In this document: positions 50,640-58,913 of the stretch, piece after piece | Layout of the letters: each line of letters begins with the position of its first letter | Position numbering within the stretch: the stretch's first letter is position 1 | Source of the DNA: Actinoplanes couchii | GTDB lineage: Bacteria; Actinomycetota; Actinomycetes; Mycobacteriales; Micromonosporaceae | NCBI RefSeq assembly: GCF_016862075.1 | Contig: NZ_BOMG01000049.1 | Coordinates: 34,388-98,387 of the forward strand | Length of the DNA: 64,000 nt | Direction: 5' to 3' | The notes under the pieces: model-generated | Databases searched by the model: none | Seen by the model: the letters and a program-made list of their open reading frames with translations, nothing else | What the model was told of the DNA's origin: nothing | Translations under genes and position numbers: made by a program

Positions 50640-51680
50640 TCACCCGGCGTCGATGGCGGCCGCCGACTCCCCCACCGACAGGTCGGCATCGTCCGGGACA
50701 TTTCGTTTCACCACTGCCAGCGCGACCATGCCCAGCTCGTGATGGCGGACCGCGGTGCCGATGAAACCGACGGCCCGGCCGGCCAGCTCGACCGGGGTGT
50801 GCCGGGCCGGCGGATGGTCACTTGCCACACCGTCCAGGTGCAGCAGAACCTGCCGGCGCGGCGGGCGGCCCAGGTTGTGCACCCGGGCGACCGTCTCCTG
50901 CCCCCGGTAGCAGCCCTTCTCCATGTGCACACTGGTGGCCATCAGGCCGATCTCGGCGGGGATGGTGCGGTGATCGGTCTCCCAGCCCAGCCGGGGGATG
51001 CCACGAGCCACACGGACCGCCTCGTACGCCCAGAGCCCGGCCCGCGCCACACCCAGCTTCTCGATCACCTCGTCCCTGCGGGCGCGCGGCACCAGCAGGT
51101 CGACCCCGAGCGGGACACGGCGGGCCAGGCCACCTTCGAAAGGGCGTACCGCATAGTTGCTCGTCGCACCGGGCGGAACCGACCCGGCGGCGAACCGGGC
51201 ATCCGGCACCGCGCCCACCCTGGGCTCGGTGAGCTCCGGGAACAGCTCGGCCGCACCCGGCCCCACCAGGGACAACACGGCGATCTCGGCGGTCGCGTCA
51301 CGGGGCTCGACCCGGGTGAAGAACCGCATCATCTCGAGATATTTCAGGAGCCCGGCACCCGCGCCCGGCTCGGTGTCCAGCCACGCCGTCGTCCCGTCCT
51401 CGGCGACCAGGGCGTGCTGCTCGATGTGCCCGTTCGGCGAGAGGACCAGCAACTCGGTGCCCTCACCCGCGCCGAGAGCGGACAGGTGCTGGGTGGTGAT
51501 GGTGTGCAGCCAGCTCGCCCGCTCCTCGCCGGGAACCGCGATCACCTCACGGTTCGACCTGTCGACCAGGCCCACCCCGGTCTCCAGCAGACGCTGCTCG
51601 CGCACCGGATCGCCGAAGTGCGCCGGCACCCCGGCGTCGGCCGAACCCGGCTCCAGATCCTCGATCATGACGGTGGTCAC
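50640..51680 (-). CDS. YgfZ-like folate-binding protein
   Basis: A protein of 346 residues with the hallmark 'MEKGCYRGQETVARVHNLGR' and 'LGVDLLVPRARRDEVIEKLG'. YgfZ/GcvT-related proteins bind folate and support iron-sulfur cluster enzymes. The GTG start follows AGGAGG and overlaps the fur-type stop (GTGA), suggesting it is made together with the metal regulator. Confidence 0.92.
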   Translation of the reverse strand: MTTVMIEDLEPGSADAGVPAHFGDPVREQRLLETGVGLVDRSNREVIAVPGEERASWLHTITTQHLSALGAGEGTELLVLSPNGHIEQHALVAEDGTTAWLDTEPGAGAGLLKYLEMMRFFTRVEPRDATAEIAVLSLVGPGAAELFPELTEPRVGAVPDARFAAGSVPPGATSNYAVRPFEGGLARRVPLGVDLLVPRARRDEVIEKLGVARAGLWAYEAVRVARGIPRLGWETDHRTIPAEIGLMATSVHMEKGCYRGQETVARVHNLGRPPRRQVLLHLDGVASDHPPARHTPVELAGRAVGFIGTAVRHHELGMVALAVVKRNVPDDADLSVGESAAAIDAG

Positions 51681-52099
51681 TCGGCCTCCTTGCATCCGCC
51701 GCACACTCCGAAGAGCGAGACGTGTCCCACATCGACCCGGAAATCCCGCTCCCGCAACAACTGCTCGGTCACCGGGGTCAACACCGCCGGATCCACCTCC
51801 GAGATCGACCCGCACGACCGGCACACCAGATGGACGTGCTGGTGCTCGCCGGCCGCCGAATAGGTCGGCGAACCGTGCGACAGGTGCGTGTGATTCACCA
51901 GCCCGAGCTCTTCGAGCAGCTCAAGGGTCCGGTAGACGGTGGTGATGTTGACGCCGGCGGCACGCTCACGGACCGCGTTGTGCACCGTCTCGGGCGTCGC
52001 ATGACCGAGATCATGCACCGCTTCGAGGATCAACTGACGCTGTGGGGTGAGCCGCAGACCCCTCTCGCGGAGCATGGCGGCTAGCGATGTGGCGGACAC
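51677..52099 (-). CDS. Fur-family metal-responsive regulator
   Basis: A protein of 140 residues. The winged helix has 'LRERGLRLTPQRQLILEAVH' and 'NITTVYRTLELLEELGLVNH'. Metal ligands occur in 'GEHQHVHLVCRSCGSISEVD' with C-terminal 'FGVCGGCKEAE', the structural zinc Cys pairs. Whether it senses iron, zinc or peroxide cannot be told. The GTG start is chosen for family length; the frame is open 63 bases further. Confidence 0.9.
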   Translation of the reverse strand: MSATSLAAMLRERGLRLTPQRQLILEAVHDLGHATPETVHNAVRERAAGVNITTVYRTLELLEELGLVNHTHLSHGSPTYSAAGEHQHVHLVCRSCGSISEVDPAVLTPVTEQLLRERDFRVDVGHVSLFGVCGGCKEAE

Positions 52100-52205
52100 G
52101 TGACGAGCATAGTTCGGTCTCCACACCGCCGGTCGGCTTGCTGGACGGGGTGTCCCGGGCACGACCGCCCCGGACTCCCCCGTCTCCTCGACCTGCCGGG
52201 GTTAC

Positions 52206-52805
52206 TCAGCCACCGATGCGCAGCAGCCGGGCCGACATGTGCGGCTTCAGACCGCTCTGGCCGACCGCGATCTCCTGCGCGTAGAGCAGCGCGCCCTCGA
52301 CCACACCGAACAGCCGGTGGCCGCCGGTCACCGGCAGACCCGACGGCGTGTACGCCACCGCGTCGGCGGTCATCTCCAGCCGGGTGGTGGCCGTCTTGCC
52401 CAGGTACAGCTCGGCCACCCCGTCCGGGCGGATCATCGTGGCCTCCATCTCGTCGCCCGGCCGGCCGTCGACCAGCACCGGACGCCAGAACCCGGACTCG
52501 ACCAGCGCCTGACCGGCCGGCTTCGAGTCGTCGTCGAGCAGCCAGGCCCTCGACTCGTACCGCAGGAAGTCCCGGCCGTCGTGGCTGATCCGGATCTCCT
52601 GGGCGAAGTCGTAGTCCTCCTCCTGCGGGAACCCGCCCTGACCCCGGCCCCGCCACAACCCGATGAACGGCAGCAGACCCAGCAGCGACTGGTGCAGGTC
52701 CGGACCGGACCGCAGATCGTGGGTGTCCTCATAGGGATAGCGCTCGACCGGTGGGGCGTTGAGCCACGGCGGCGGTCCCAGCGGGTTTTCCGTCTCGTTG
52801 CTCAC
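52206..52805 (-). CDS. Nitrobindin-like heme-binding beta-barrel protein
   Basis: A protein of 199 residues of the FABP-like (DUF1794) family. 'LHQSLLGLLPFIGLWRGRGQ' with the GxWxGxG motif opens the barrel; 'TGGHRLFGVVEGALLYAQEI' lies near the end, with candidate heme-binding residues. Relatives isomerise peroxynitrite to nitrate. The GTG start has GAGGGG six bases upstream and overlaps the stop of the 34-residue gene. Confidence 0.88.
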   Translation of the reverse strand: MSNETENPLGPPPWLNAPPVERYPYEDTHDLRSGPDLHQSLLGLLPFIGLWRGRGQGGFPQEEDYDFAQEIRISHDGRDFLRYESRAWLLDDDSKPAGQALVESGFWRPVLVDGRPGDEMEATMIRPDGVAELYLGKTATTRLEMTADAVAYTPSGLPVTGGHRLFGVVEGALLYAQEIAVGQSGLKPHMSARLLRIGG

Positions 52806-52906
52806 CAGCGTCCCCTCGAAATGCGCATTGCCAGATAGCCGAAGCCGCCGGCCAGACCGCCCAGAGCGGCCACCAGCAGACTCACGAACCCGATTTCCGT
52901 AACCAT
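52802..52906 (-). CDS. 34-residue membrane peptide upstream of nitrobindin gene
   Basis: A very short gene: ATG at 52,906, TGA at 52,804-52,802, 34 residues. Almost the whole is one membrane helix ('FVSLLVAALGGLAGGFGYLA', about 7-26), ending in a basic tail 'RISRGRW'. Its TGA overlaps the nitrobindin GTG (GTGA), and the nitrobindin ribosome site lies inside it. Third positions are mostly G or C. It is either a coupled small protein or a leader peptide. Confidence 0.6.
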   Translation of the reverse strand: MVTEIGFVSLLVAALGGLAGGFGYLAMRISRGRW

Positions 52907-52931
52907 GACCGGCCCATCCTATGCTGGCGCC

Positions 52932-53294
52932 ATGACACGCCTGCTCGTCGTCAAGGCCACCGCCGGAGCCGACGCGCCGGAACGCTGCAACCAGGCGTTC
53001 AACGTGGCCGGCACCGCCGCGACCGCCGGTGTCGACGTGTCGTTCTGGCTGACCGGAGAATCCACCTGGTTCGCCCTGCCCGGCCGGGCCGCCGAGTTCA
53101 CGCTGCCGCACGCCGCCCCGCTGCCCGACCTGATCGAGCTGCTGCTGGAAACCGGCCGGATCACCGCCTGCACCCAGTGCGCGGCCCGCCGCGAGATCGG
53201 CCCCGGCGACGTGCTCCCCGGCATCCGCATCGCCGGCGCCGCGGTCTTCGTCGAGGAGATCATGTCCGAGGGCGCGCAGGCGCTGGTCTACTGA
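52932..53294 (+). CDS. DsrE/DsrF-like protein
   Basis: A protein of 120 residues: 'MTRLLVVKATAGADAPERCN', 'FNVAGTAATAGVDVSFWLTG', 'LIELLLETGRITACTQCAAR' and a C-terminal 'VEEIMSEGAQALVY'. Cys in 'ACTQCAAR' is the sulfur-carrying position of DsrE-fold proteins. Its role is unknown. It diverges from the 34-residue gene. The stop codon lies in a 15-base tandem duplication. Confidence 0.8.
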   Translation: MTRLLVVKATAGADAPERCNQAFNVAGTAATAGVDVSFWLTGESTWFALPGRAAEFTLPHAAPLPDLIELLLETGRITACTQCAARREIGPGDVLPGIRIAGAAVFVEEIMSEGAQALVY

Positions 53295-53332
53295 GCGCCG
53301 GTCTACTGAACGCCTGCTACCAGGCTTTCCTA

Positions 53333-53404
53333 CCGGCAGCCGGTGGTCACTTCTCGCCGGCAGCCGGCGGTCGCTTCTTACCGGCAGCCGGTGGTCACCG
53401 AGAT
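53333..53404. repeat. Three 24-bp tandem copies at 3' end of the next minus gene
   Basis: Three 24-base units starting at 53,333, 53,357 and 53,381 share CCGGCAGCCGGTGGTCACTT with few changes. The third copy encodes the last eight codons of the minus-strand gene at 53,378; the first two lie beyond its stop. Just upstream, a 15-base duplication (53,285-53,299 and 53,300-53,314) covers the DsrE-like stop. Confidence 0.7.
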
Positions 53405-54178
53405 CCGGGACCGTTCGCCGTTCGCGGTGGCCACGACCGATTCGGACCCGTTGCGGTACGCCCACCCGCTCGCGTCCATCCACACCGGCTCCGCGTCGGC
53501 GGGCACCGCACCGGCCCCGTCCGCCTGGAAGGTGGCCGCCGTGCCGCCGTCCGGGCAGACCACCGCGCCCCGGACCGTGGCCGCGGACTCCCGCAGCATC
53601 TCCGGCACCGCTCCCGCCGCCGGATCCTCCCGGTCGAGCCCGTCCACGGTCGGCCGGCAGCCGGTGAAGACCGACAGGTTCAGCACCTGGTCCTGCGACT
53701 GCGCCTCGGCCCGCACCCCGACGTACTCCCCCGCATCGGCGAAGAACGACAACCGGGTGCCACCACGGGTGGCCAGCACCGACGCGCCGTAAGCCGCCGG
53801 AAGCCCGTCCGCCAGCCCGCGAAGGGCCTCTTGGGCCTCACCTTCGGGCACGTAGAGCGTGACGTCCCGGGTGGCCTCCAGCCCGTCCCGGACCGGGGTG
53901 ATCGCACACTCGGTGAGCCGCAGCTCCCCGATCCGCAGCACCCACCGCTCGTCCTGCACCACTTCGACGACGGTCCCCGCGACGGTACGCAGAACCGGCA
54001 GAGCCTGCCCGATGTCCCGCTGCTCGGGCACGGTGGCCGGATCGTTGCGCACCGACCAGAAGACCGCCCCGGTCAGCAACACACCCCAGGCAGCCACCAC
54101 ACCCCAGGTCCACCACCGCCGCTTCGGACCAGCAGGCGGTGGTGGATCCACATACCCTGGCCCCGTCACGGCAGCCAT
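53378..54178 (-). CDS. Membrane-anchored protein of unknown function
   Basis: A protein of 266 residues. A Pro-rich start is followed by one membrane helix (about 22-42, 'WWTWGVVAAWGVLLTGAVFW') and an extracellular domain of about 220 residues with four Cys ('LTECAITP', 'FTGCRPTV', 'VVCPDGG', 'VTTGCR') that may form two disulfides. No family recognised. The last codons are part of a 24-bp repeat. Confidence 0.7.
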   Translation of the reverse strand: MAAVTGPGYVDPPPPAGPKRRWWTWGVVAAWGVLLTGAVFWSVRNDPATVPEQRDIGQALPVLRTVAGTVVEVVQDERWVLRIGELRLTECAITPVRDGLEATRDVTLYVPEGEAQEALRGLADGLPAAYGASVLATRGGTRLSFFADAGEYVGVRAEAQSQDQVLNLSVFTGCRPTVDGLDREDPAAGAVPEMLRESAATVRGAVVCPDGGTAATFQADGAGAVPADAEPVWMDASGWAYRNGSESVVATANGERSRISVTTGCR

Positions 54179-54193
54179 GGTGCCATGCAGGGG

Positions 54194-54496
54194 TCAGATG
54201 TCGAATGCCGCCCGTAGCGCGACGTCCGCGAAATGCCGGCTCGCATCACCCAGAACCGCGGTCCGCGATCTCAGACTCTTCTTGTCGATTGAGCCGACAC
54301 GGTAGAAAAGGAAGGTACCGAGCGGCGTTCCGTTGCTGTCGTTGAGACCGGGCATCCCTACCTTCGGCTCCAGAACATCCGATAACGGGACGACAAGGAC
54401 CCCGTTTTGATCACCGATAGTCGCATCGTTTCCGACGATCACCACACTGCGCTCGTGGCCGAATCGCTCAACTGTCCAGACATCCCCGCGCTTCAT
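54194..54496 (-). CDS. MazF/PemK-like toxin of a toxin-antitoxin pair
   Basis: A protein of 100 residues with the MazF-type opening 'MKRGDVWTVERFGHERSVVI' and 'GVLVVPLSDV', and 'FLFYRVGSIDKKSLRSRTAV' where MazF toxins have their late motif. MazF toxins are mRNA endonucleases. The ATG overlaps the antitoxin stop (ATGA), the usual order for such modules. Confidence 0.82.
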   Translation of the reverse strand: MKRGDVWTVERFGHERSVVIVGNDATIGDQNGVLVVPLSDVLEPKVGMPGLNDSNGTPLGTFLFYRVGSIDKKSLRSRTAVLGDASRHFADVALRAAFDI

Positions 54497-54813
54497 GCCA
54501 CGTCCTGTTCGAAGATGCGATCGAGGCCGTCTTCCCTCCAGCCCGGCGGCTCGTCGGGGTGGAGGCGGAAGAACTCCGCGCTCAACTCGGCCGACTCGAT
54601 GATGGCCTGCCGCCAGGCTGCGTGGGACAGCCACTGTGACAGGGTCATCCCCTTGGCTTCGGCAGCCATCCGGGCGGCCATCAGCGACTGCCGCTCGATG
54701 TCCACGGTCACCGGCTCGGGTGTCCGCGCCAGCCGAGTCGCCTCACTCTCCGTACCAGGCATACGACCAGGGTATGCCAGAACCTGCGCACACTTCTCGT
54801 GTTTCACCGTCAT
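54493..54813 (-). CDS. Antitoxin of the MazF-like pair
   Basis: A protein of 106 residues. 'VTVDIERQSLMAARMAAEAK' followed by 'GMTLSQWLSHAAWRQAII' looks like a ribbon-helix-helix DNA-binding part; the acidic tail 'LHPDEPPGWREDGLDRIFEQ' would bind toxin. A promoter TTGGAC-N16-TATAAC puts the RNA start near this ATG, so the mRNA may be leaderless. An ATG 17 codons in is the alternative. Confidence 0.78.
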   Translation of the reverse strand: MTVKHEKCAQVLAYPGRMPGTESEATRLARTPEPVTVDIERQSLMAARMAAEAKGMTLSQWLSHAAWRQAIIESAELSAEFFRLHPDEPPGWREDGLDRIFEQDVA

Positions 54814-54821
54814 GGCGCTAG

Positions 54822-54849
54822 GTTATATGCGACTAGTCCCTCAGTCCAA
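54822..54849 (-). promoter_or_regulatory. Promoter of toxin-antitoxin pair
   Basis: On the minus strand TTGGAC, 16 bases, TATAAC. The -10 ends eight bases before the antitoxin ATG, so transcription should start about at the first codon. The -35 lies inside the end of the Nudix gene. Confidence 0.55.
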
Positions 54850-55296
54850 AGTCGACGATTTCTCCGGCGCTGCTCCGACGTGTGATTCCAGGATCGCGCG
54901 GTACTCCGGAGAGCTCAGAAAACGCTCGATCATCTCGGTGCTGCCCGGGGTGAAAGGCCTGTCCAGAACCTCTTTCGCCGGGATGAAGAGCATGGCCGCG
55001 CCCTCGCCGAGGACCACGTCTTCCTGATCGGCTGAAGTCACTCCGTAGAAGTAGTTCTTGGTGCGGTTCTGCTCGGGTAGTTCCTGGCAGGCGAACAGGC
55101 GCAGGGGCTCGTCCGGGCGTAGTTCGGTCTCCTCCCACAACTCGCGGGTGGCGCCCTCCTGCGGGGTCTCGCCGTCCTCGATCGCGCCGCCGGGGAGGCC
55201 CCAGACGTTCGGGTAGTACGGGGCCTTGTCGTCGCGCAACTGCAGCAGCACCGCGCCGGTACGGTCGATCAGGAACGTGCAGGCGACATGGATCAA
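54841..55296 (-). CDS. Nudix hydrolase
   Basis: A protein of 151 residues. The Nudix box 'GGAIEDGETPQEGATRELWE' continues 'ETEL'; all key Glu residues are present, though the usual Gly after EET is Glu. 'VACTFLIDRTGAVLLQLRD' is the N-terminal strand. It probably cleaves a nucleoside diphosphate derivative or sanitises nucleotides. It follows the helicase gene by 12 bases on the same strand. Confidence 0.9.
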   Translation of the reverse strand: MIHVACTFLIDRTGAVLLQLRDDKAPYYPNVWGLPGGAIEDGETPQEGATRELWEETELRPDEPLRLFACQELPEQNRTKNYFYGVTSADQEDVVLGEGAAMLFIPAKEVLDRPFTPGSTEMIERFLSSPEYRAILESHVGAAPEKSSTLD

Positions 55297-55308
55297 CGGT
55301 CGGTCCTC

Positions 55309-57303
55309 TCAGCTGTTGGCGAGACGGCGTAGGGCGCCCTCGGCCACGTCGGTGCGTGTCGTGTACCAGAACGGGGGCAGCGACCGGCGTAGGAACGGGC
55401 CGTACCCACGGGCCGTCTCCAGGCGGGAGTCCAGGACCGCCACCACGCCCTTGTCGCCTGTCGAGCGGATCAGCCGGCCGACACCCTGGGCCAGGCGGAC
55501 GGCGGCGATCGGGACACTGACCGCGGAGAAGCCGGAGCCACCGGAGGCGTCGACCGCGGCGGCCCGGGCGGCGGCCAGCGGCTCGTCGGGGCGCGGGAAC
55601 GGCAGGCGGTCGATGACGACCAGCTGGCACGCGTCACCGGGCACGTCGACGCCCTGCCAGAGCGACATCACGCCGAAGAGGCAGCTCGCCTGGTCCTCCT
55701 TGAACTTCCGTACCAGAATCGGCAGTGTCTCCTCGCCCTGAAGAAGGATCGGCAGATCCGTCTTGGCCCGCAGCAGCTCAGCGGCCTGGGTGGCGGCCTT
55801 GCGGGAGGAGAACAGCCCGAGGGTGCGACCGCCGAGCGCCTCGACGAGACGCAGCAGCTCGGCCCCGGCGGCGTCCGGCAGACCGGACATGCTGGGCCGG
55901 GGCAGGTGCGCCGCGACGTAGAGGATGCCCTGTTTCGGATAGTCGAAGGGCGAGCCCACGTCGAGCGAGGTCCAGCCGTCGCCGGACGAGGCCGCACTGT
56001 CGGCGGGCAGCCCGAGGGACCGCGCCACGGTGTCGAACTTGCCACCGAGGGTCAGCGTGGCGGAGGTCACCACCACGGTCCGGTCGGCGTACAGCGCCTC
56101 GGAGAGGGTGTTGGCGACCGAGAGCGGGGCGACCACCAGGGCCCGCCGGCCGCTGCCGAAGTCGGACTTCTCGATCCAGGCGACGTCGAACTTGTTCTCC
56201 TCCAGCAGCCGCTGCGACGTACTGGAAAGCTCGTCAAGAACTGCTTTGGCCTGCTGTTTGCCGACCGGGTCGGAGTCGTCGGCCTTGATCTCGCCGATCG
56301 AGGCGAGCCCGGACCGGGTGGCCGACTCCAGGGTGGCGACGGCGAGGCGCAGCCGCTCGGGCAGCCCGTTGGTGAGCCGCTCGGCGGGCAGGTCGGCGAG
56401 GCAGACGGTCAGCTCGTCGGCGGCCTGGGCCAGCTGCTCGGCGGCGGACGGGGTGATCATCGTGCGGGCGCGACGGCCGGCCCGCTCGACCGCCTCCGCG
56501 GTGATCTCGGCCTGGGCCGCGGAGGAGACCCGGTCGGCCAGCTCGTGCGCCTCGTCGACGATCAGCAGCTTGTGCGGCGGGACGATCTGCCGGTCGGCGA
56601 TCATGTCGACGGCGAGCAGGCTGTGGTTGGTGACGACGATGTCGGCCTCGCGGGCGCGGACCCGGGAGGCCTCGGCGAAACACTCCTGCCCGTAGGGACA
56701 CCGGCCGGCGCCGACGCAGTCCCGCGCCGGCATCGACACCTGACGCCAGACCACGTCGTCGACACCGGGATCCAGGTCGTCGCGGTCGCCGGTCTCGGTC
56801 TTCTCCGCCCACTTGCGGATCCGCAGGATCTGCTTGCCGATCTTGCCGGCCTCGCCGAGCCACTGACCGGCCTTGGGCGCGGGCGGGGCGGAGTCGAAGA
56901 GGGTGTCGGTCGGCTCCTGCTCGTCGGCGTGCTCGAGTTTTGCCGCGCACAGGTAGTGGTGGCGGCCCTTGAGCACGGCGAACGTCGGCCGGCGCCCGAG
57001 CACCGGCTGAACCGCCTCGGCCAGCCGGGGCAGGTCGTGGGCGACCAGCTGGTTCTGCAGGGCCAGGGTGGCGGTGGAGACCACCACCGGGCCCTCGACG
57101 AGCAGGGCCGGGGTCAGGTAACCGAGGCTCTTGCCGGTGCCCGTGCCGGCCTGGACGAGCAGGTGCTCCTTGTTCTTGACGGCCTTGTCGATGGCCTCGA
57201 CCATCGCCTGTTGGCCGGGGCGGGCGGAACCACCGGGAACCGCCCCCACGGCGGCGGCGAGGATCTGCTCGGCGGAGGCCTTCTTCTTACTGGCTGCGGG
57301 CAC
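55309..57303 (-). CDS. DinG/XPD-like ATP-dependent DNA helicase
   Basis: A protein of 664 residues. Walker A 'AGTGTGKS' is at about 52-59, and the DEAH box reads 'LLIVDEAHELADRV'. Four Cys in 'PARDCVGAGRCPYGQECF' and the 'YLCAAK' region fit the iron-sulfur cluster of XPD-type helicases. C-terminal motifs include 'LFGVMSLWQGVDVPGDACQL' and 'RLAQGVGRLIRS'. It likely acts in DNA repair or R-loop removal. Confidence 0.93.
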   Translation of the reverse strand: MPAASKKKASAEQILAAAVGAVPGGSARPGQQAMVEAIDKAVKNKEHLLVQAGTGTGKSLGYLTPALLVEGPVVVSTATLALQNQLVAHDLPRLAEAVQPVLGRRPTFAVLKGRHHYLCAAKLEHADEQEPTDTLFDSAPPAPKAGQWLGEAGKIGKQILRIRKWAEKTETGDRDDLDPGVDDVVWRQVSMPARDCVGAGRCPYGQECFAEASRVRAREADIVVTNHSLLAVDMIADRQIVPPHKLLIVDEAHELADRVSSAAQAEITAEAVERAGRRARTMITPSAAEQLAQAADELTVCLADLPAERLTNGLPERLRLAVATLESATRSGLASIGEIKADDSDPVGKQQAKAVLDELSSTSQRLLEENKFDVAWIEKSDFGSGRRALVVAPLSVANTLSEALYADRTVVVTSATLTLGGKFDTVARSLGLPADSAASSGDGWTSLDVGSPFDYPKQGILYVAAHLPRPSMSGLPDAAGAELLRLVEALGGRTLGLFSSRKAATQAAELLRAKTDLPILLQGEETLPILVRKFKEDQASCLFGVMSLWQGVDVPGDACQLVVIDRLPFPRPDEPLAAARAAAVDASGGSGFSAVSVPIAAVRLAQGVGRLIRSTGDKGVVAVLDSRLETARGYGPFLRRSLPPFWYTTRTDVAEGALRRLANS

Positions 57304-57358
57304 GCAGGAACCGTACCCGCCACCACCGACATCTTCGGGTCACCGTTAGGGTGCACCC

Positions 57359-57868
57359 ATGCCGAGCGAGATGGTCCGGGTCATCTACACGAAGTACGAC
57401 GGTTCGGCTCATCGTGACTACCCGGCCCGCAAGCTGGCGGAGGACGACCTCGGCATCTGGGTCGGTGTGACACGCGGCACAGCCTCGGTCTACCACGGCC
57501 GCCCGTCGGTGGAGCAGATCCCGTTCGTGCTGCTCATCCCGCACTACGCGTGGTGGACCGGGATGTTCAACCCGCCCCCGCGGACCAGTGAGGTCTACTG
57601 CGACATCACCACCCCGGCCCGCTGGGAGGGTGACACCGTGCACATCGTCGACCTGGATCTGGACGCGGTGCGCCGCCGCGAGTCCGGCCTGGTCGAGCTG
57701 CGCGACGAGGACGAGTTCGCCGAGCACCGGGAGGCCTTCGGTTACCCGGAGGACCTGGTCGGGCACGCCGAGGCGGCCGCTGAATACCTGATGGGCGCGC
57801 TCGGCGACGGCACCGAGCCGTTCGCCTCGCACTACCGCAAGCATCTACTCGAAGTCACCCAGGACTAG
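57359..57868 (+). CDS. DUF402-family protein
   Basis: A protein of 169 residues with 'MVRVIYTKYDGSAHRDYPAR', 'WWTGMFNPPPRTSEVYCDIT' and 'VHIVDLDLDAVRRRESGLVE', the DUF402 pattern. Some members are nucleoside diphosphate phosphatases that use Asp/Glu-bound metal; others are unknown. It diverges from the helicase. Its stop lies in a 24-bp inverted repeat shared with the convergent sigma gene. Confidence 0.88.
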   Translation: MPSEMVRVIYTKYDGSAHRDYPARKLAEDDLGIWVGVTRGTASVYHGRPSVEQIPFVLLIPHYAWWTGMFNPPPRTSEVYCDITTPARWEGDTVHIVDLDLDAVRRRESGLVELRDEDEFAEHREAFGYPEDLVGHAEAAAEYLMGALGDGTEPFASHYRKHLLEVTQD

Positions 57869-57956
57869 TTCTTTCTTGAAATCGGCCGGGGCTACGGCGG
57901 GGCCAGGAGTGCGCCTGACCTCGCCTCGCACTCGGCCGATTTCAAGAAAGAACTAG
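57865..57956. terminator. Long perfect inverted repeat between convergent genes
   Basis: Two 24-base arms (57,865-57,888 and 57,933-57,956) are exact reverse complements around a 44-base centre, which holds another 7-bp pair. The arms contain the stop codons of both genes. It probably works as a two-way terminator. Confidence 0.75.
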
Positions 57957-58823
57957 CTTCTCCGGGTTCTGCTGGTTGAAGACGCCGGTGATGCGACCGT
58001 TGTCGACGGTGATCGCGGCCACCACCAGCAGCTGACTGCCGTCCGGGTTGCGGCCGCTCATCAGCAGCGCGGCCGAGCCGTTCACCACCACCGGTTCGAC
58101 CTTCAGATCAGTGGCGCCGGCCAGCCGGTGGGTGACCAGGCCGATGATGAAGCGGGCCACCTTTTCGGCGCCGAGGACCGGGCGCAACGCGGCACGCACG
58201 ACGCCGCCACCGTCGCCGATGGCGACCACGTCAGGGGCCAGGACCGCGGCCAGCGTACGCATGTCGCCGTCCTGCGCCGCGGCCAGGAACGCACTCAGCA
58301 GCCGCCGTTGCTCGGGCAGCCCGGCGGTGTGCCGCACCTGCCCCTCGGCGACCGCCTTACGAGCCCGGGAGGCGTGCTGCCGGGCCGCCGCCGGTGTGCT
58401 GTCGAGCACCGCCGCCACCTCGTCGAACGGCACCGCGAACGCGTCGTGCAGGACGAACGCCACCCGCTGCTCGGGGGTCAGCCGCTCCAGCACCACGAGC
58501 AGGGCGATGCTGACCTGATCCGCCAGTTCGGCGTGGTCGGCCGGGTCGGCGTCGGGTTCGACCACGAAGGCGGGCAGCCATTCACCGGGGTACGTGTTCC
58601 GGCGTACCCGCGCGGAATTGAGCTGGTCCAGACAGATCCGTGCGGTGACCGTGGTGAGCCACCCCCGTACGTCACGAATGTCCTCGTCCCGCTGTTGCGC
58701 GTAGCGCAGCCACGTCTCCTGGACGGCGTCCTCGGCCTCGGCGCGGTTGCCGAGCATCCGGTAGGCGACCGCCGTCAGGTGGGAACGGTGGGCTTCGAAG
58801 TCGGTCACGGACGGCGACGGCAT
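57942..58823 (-). CDS. ECF41/SigJ-type sigma factor with SnoaL-like tail
   Basis: A protein of 293 residues. Sigma region 2 is 'LTAVAYRMLGNRAEAEDAVQ' with 'WLTTVTARICLDQLNSARVR', and region 4 is 'LTPEQRVAFVLHDAFAVPFD' with 'AAARQHASRARKAV'. The C-terminal part (about 175-290) is a SnoaL-like domain that in ECF41 factors controls activity. The start is uncertain; another ATG lies 21 bases upstream. Confidence 0.88.
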   Translation of the reverse strand: MPSPSVTDFEAHRSHLTAVAYRMLGNRAEAEDAVQETWLRYAQQRDEDIRDVRGWLTTVTARICLDQLNSARVRRNTYPGEWLPAFVVEPDADPADHAELADQVSIALLVVLERLTPEQRVAFVLHDAFAVPFDEVAAVLDSTPAAARQHASRARKAVAEGQVRHTAGLPEQRRLLSAFLAAAQDGDMRTLAAVLAPDVVAIGDGGGVVRAALRPVLGAEKVARFIIGLVTHRLAGATDLKVEPVVVNGSAALLMSGRNPDGSQLLVVAAITVDNGRITGVFNQQNPEKLVLS

Positions 58824-58913
58824 GACACGAATTCTGCGCGACATTGCCCGTTCTCGCCTATCGGCTGTGCCACAGTATGAAACACCCATATCGTACGAAT
58901 CGGATGGTGACTG

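Noticed and set aside
57865..57956. Remnant of an insertion sequence with terminal inverted repeats
   Set aside because: Only 44 bases lie between the arms, no target duplication is seen, and both gene ends are inside the arms. A terminator explains it better.
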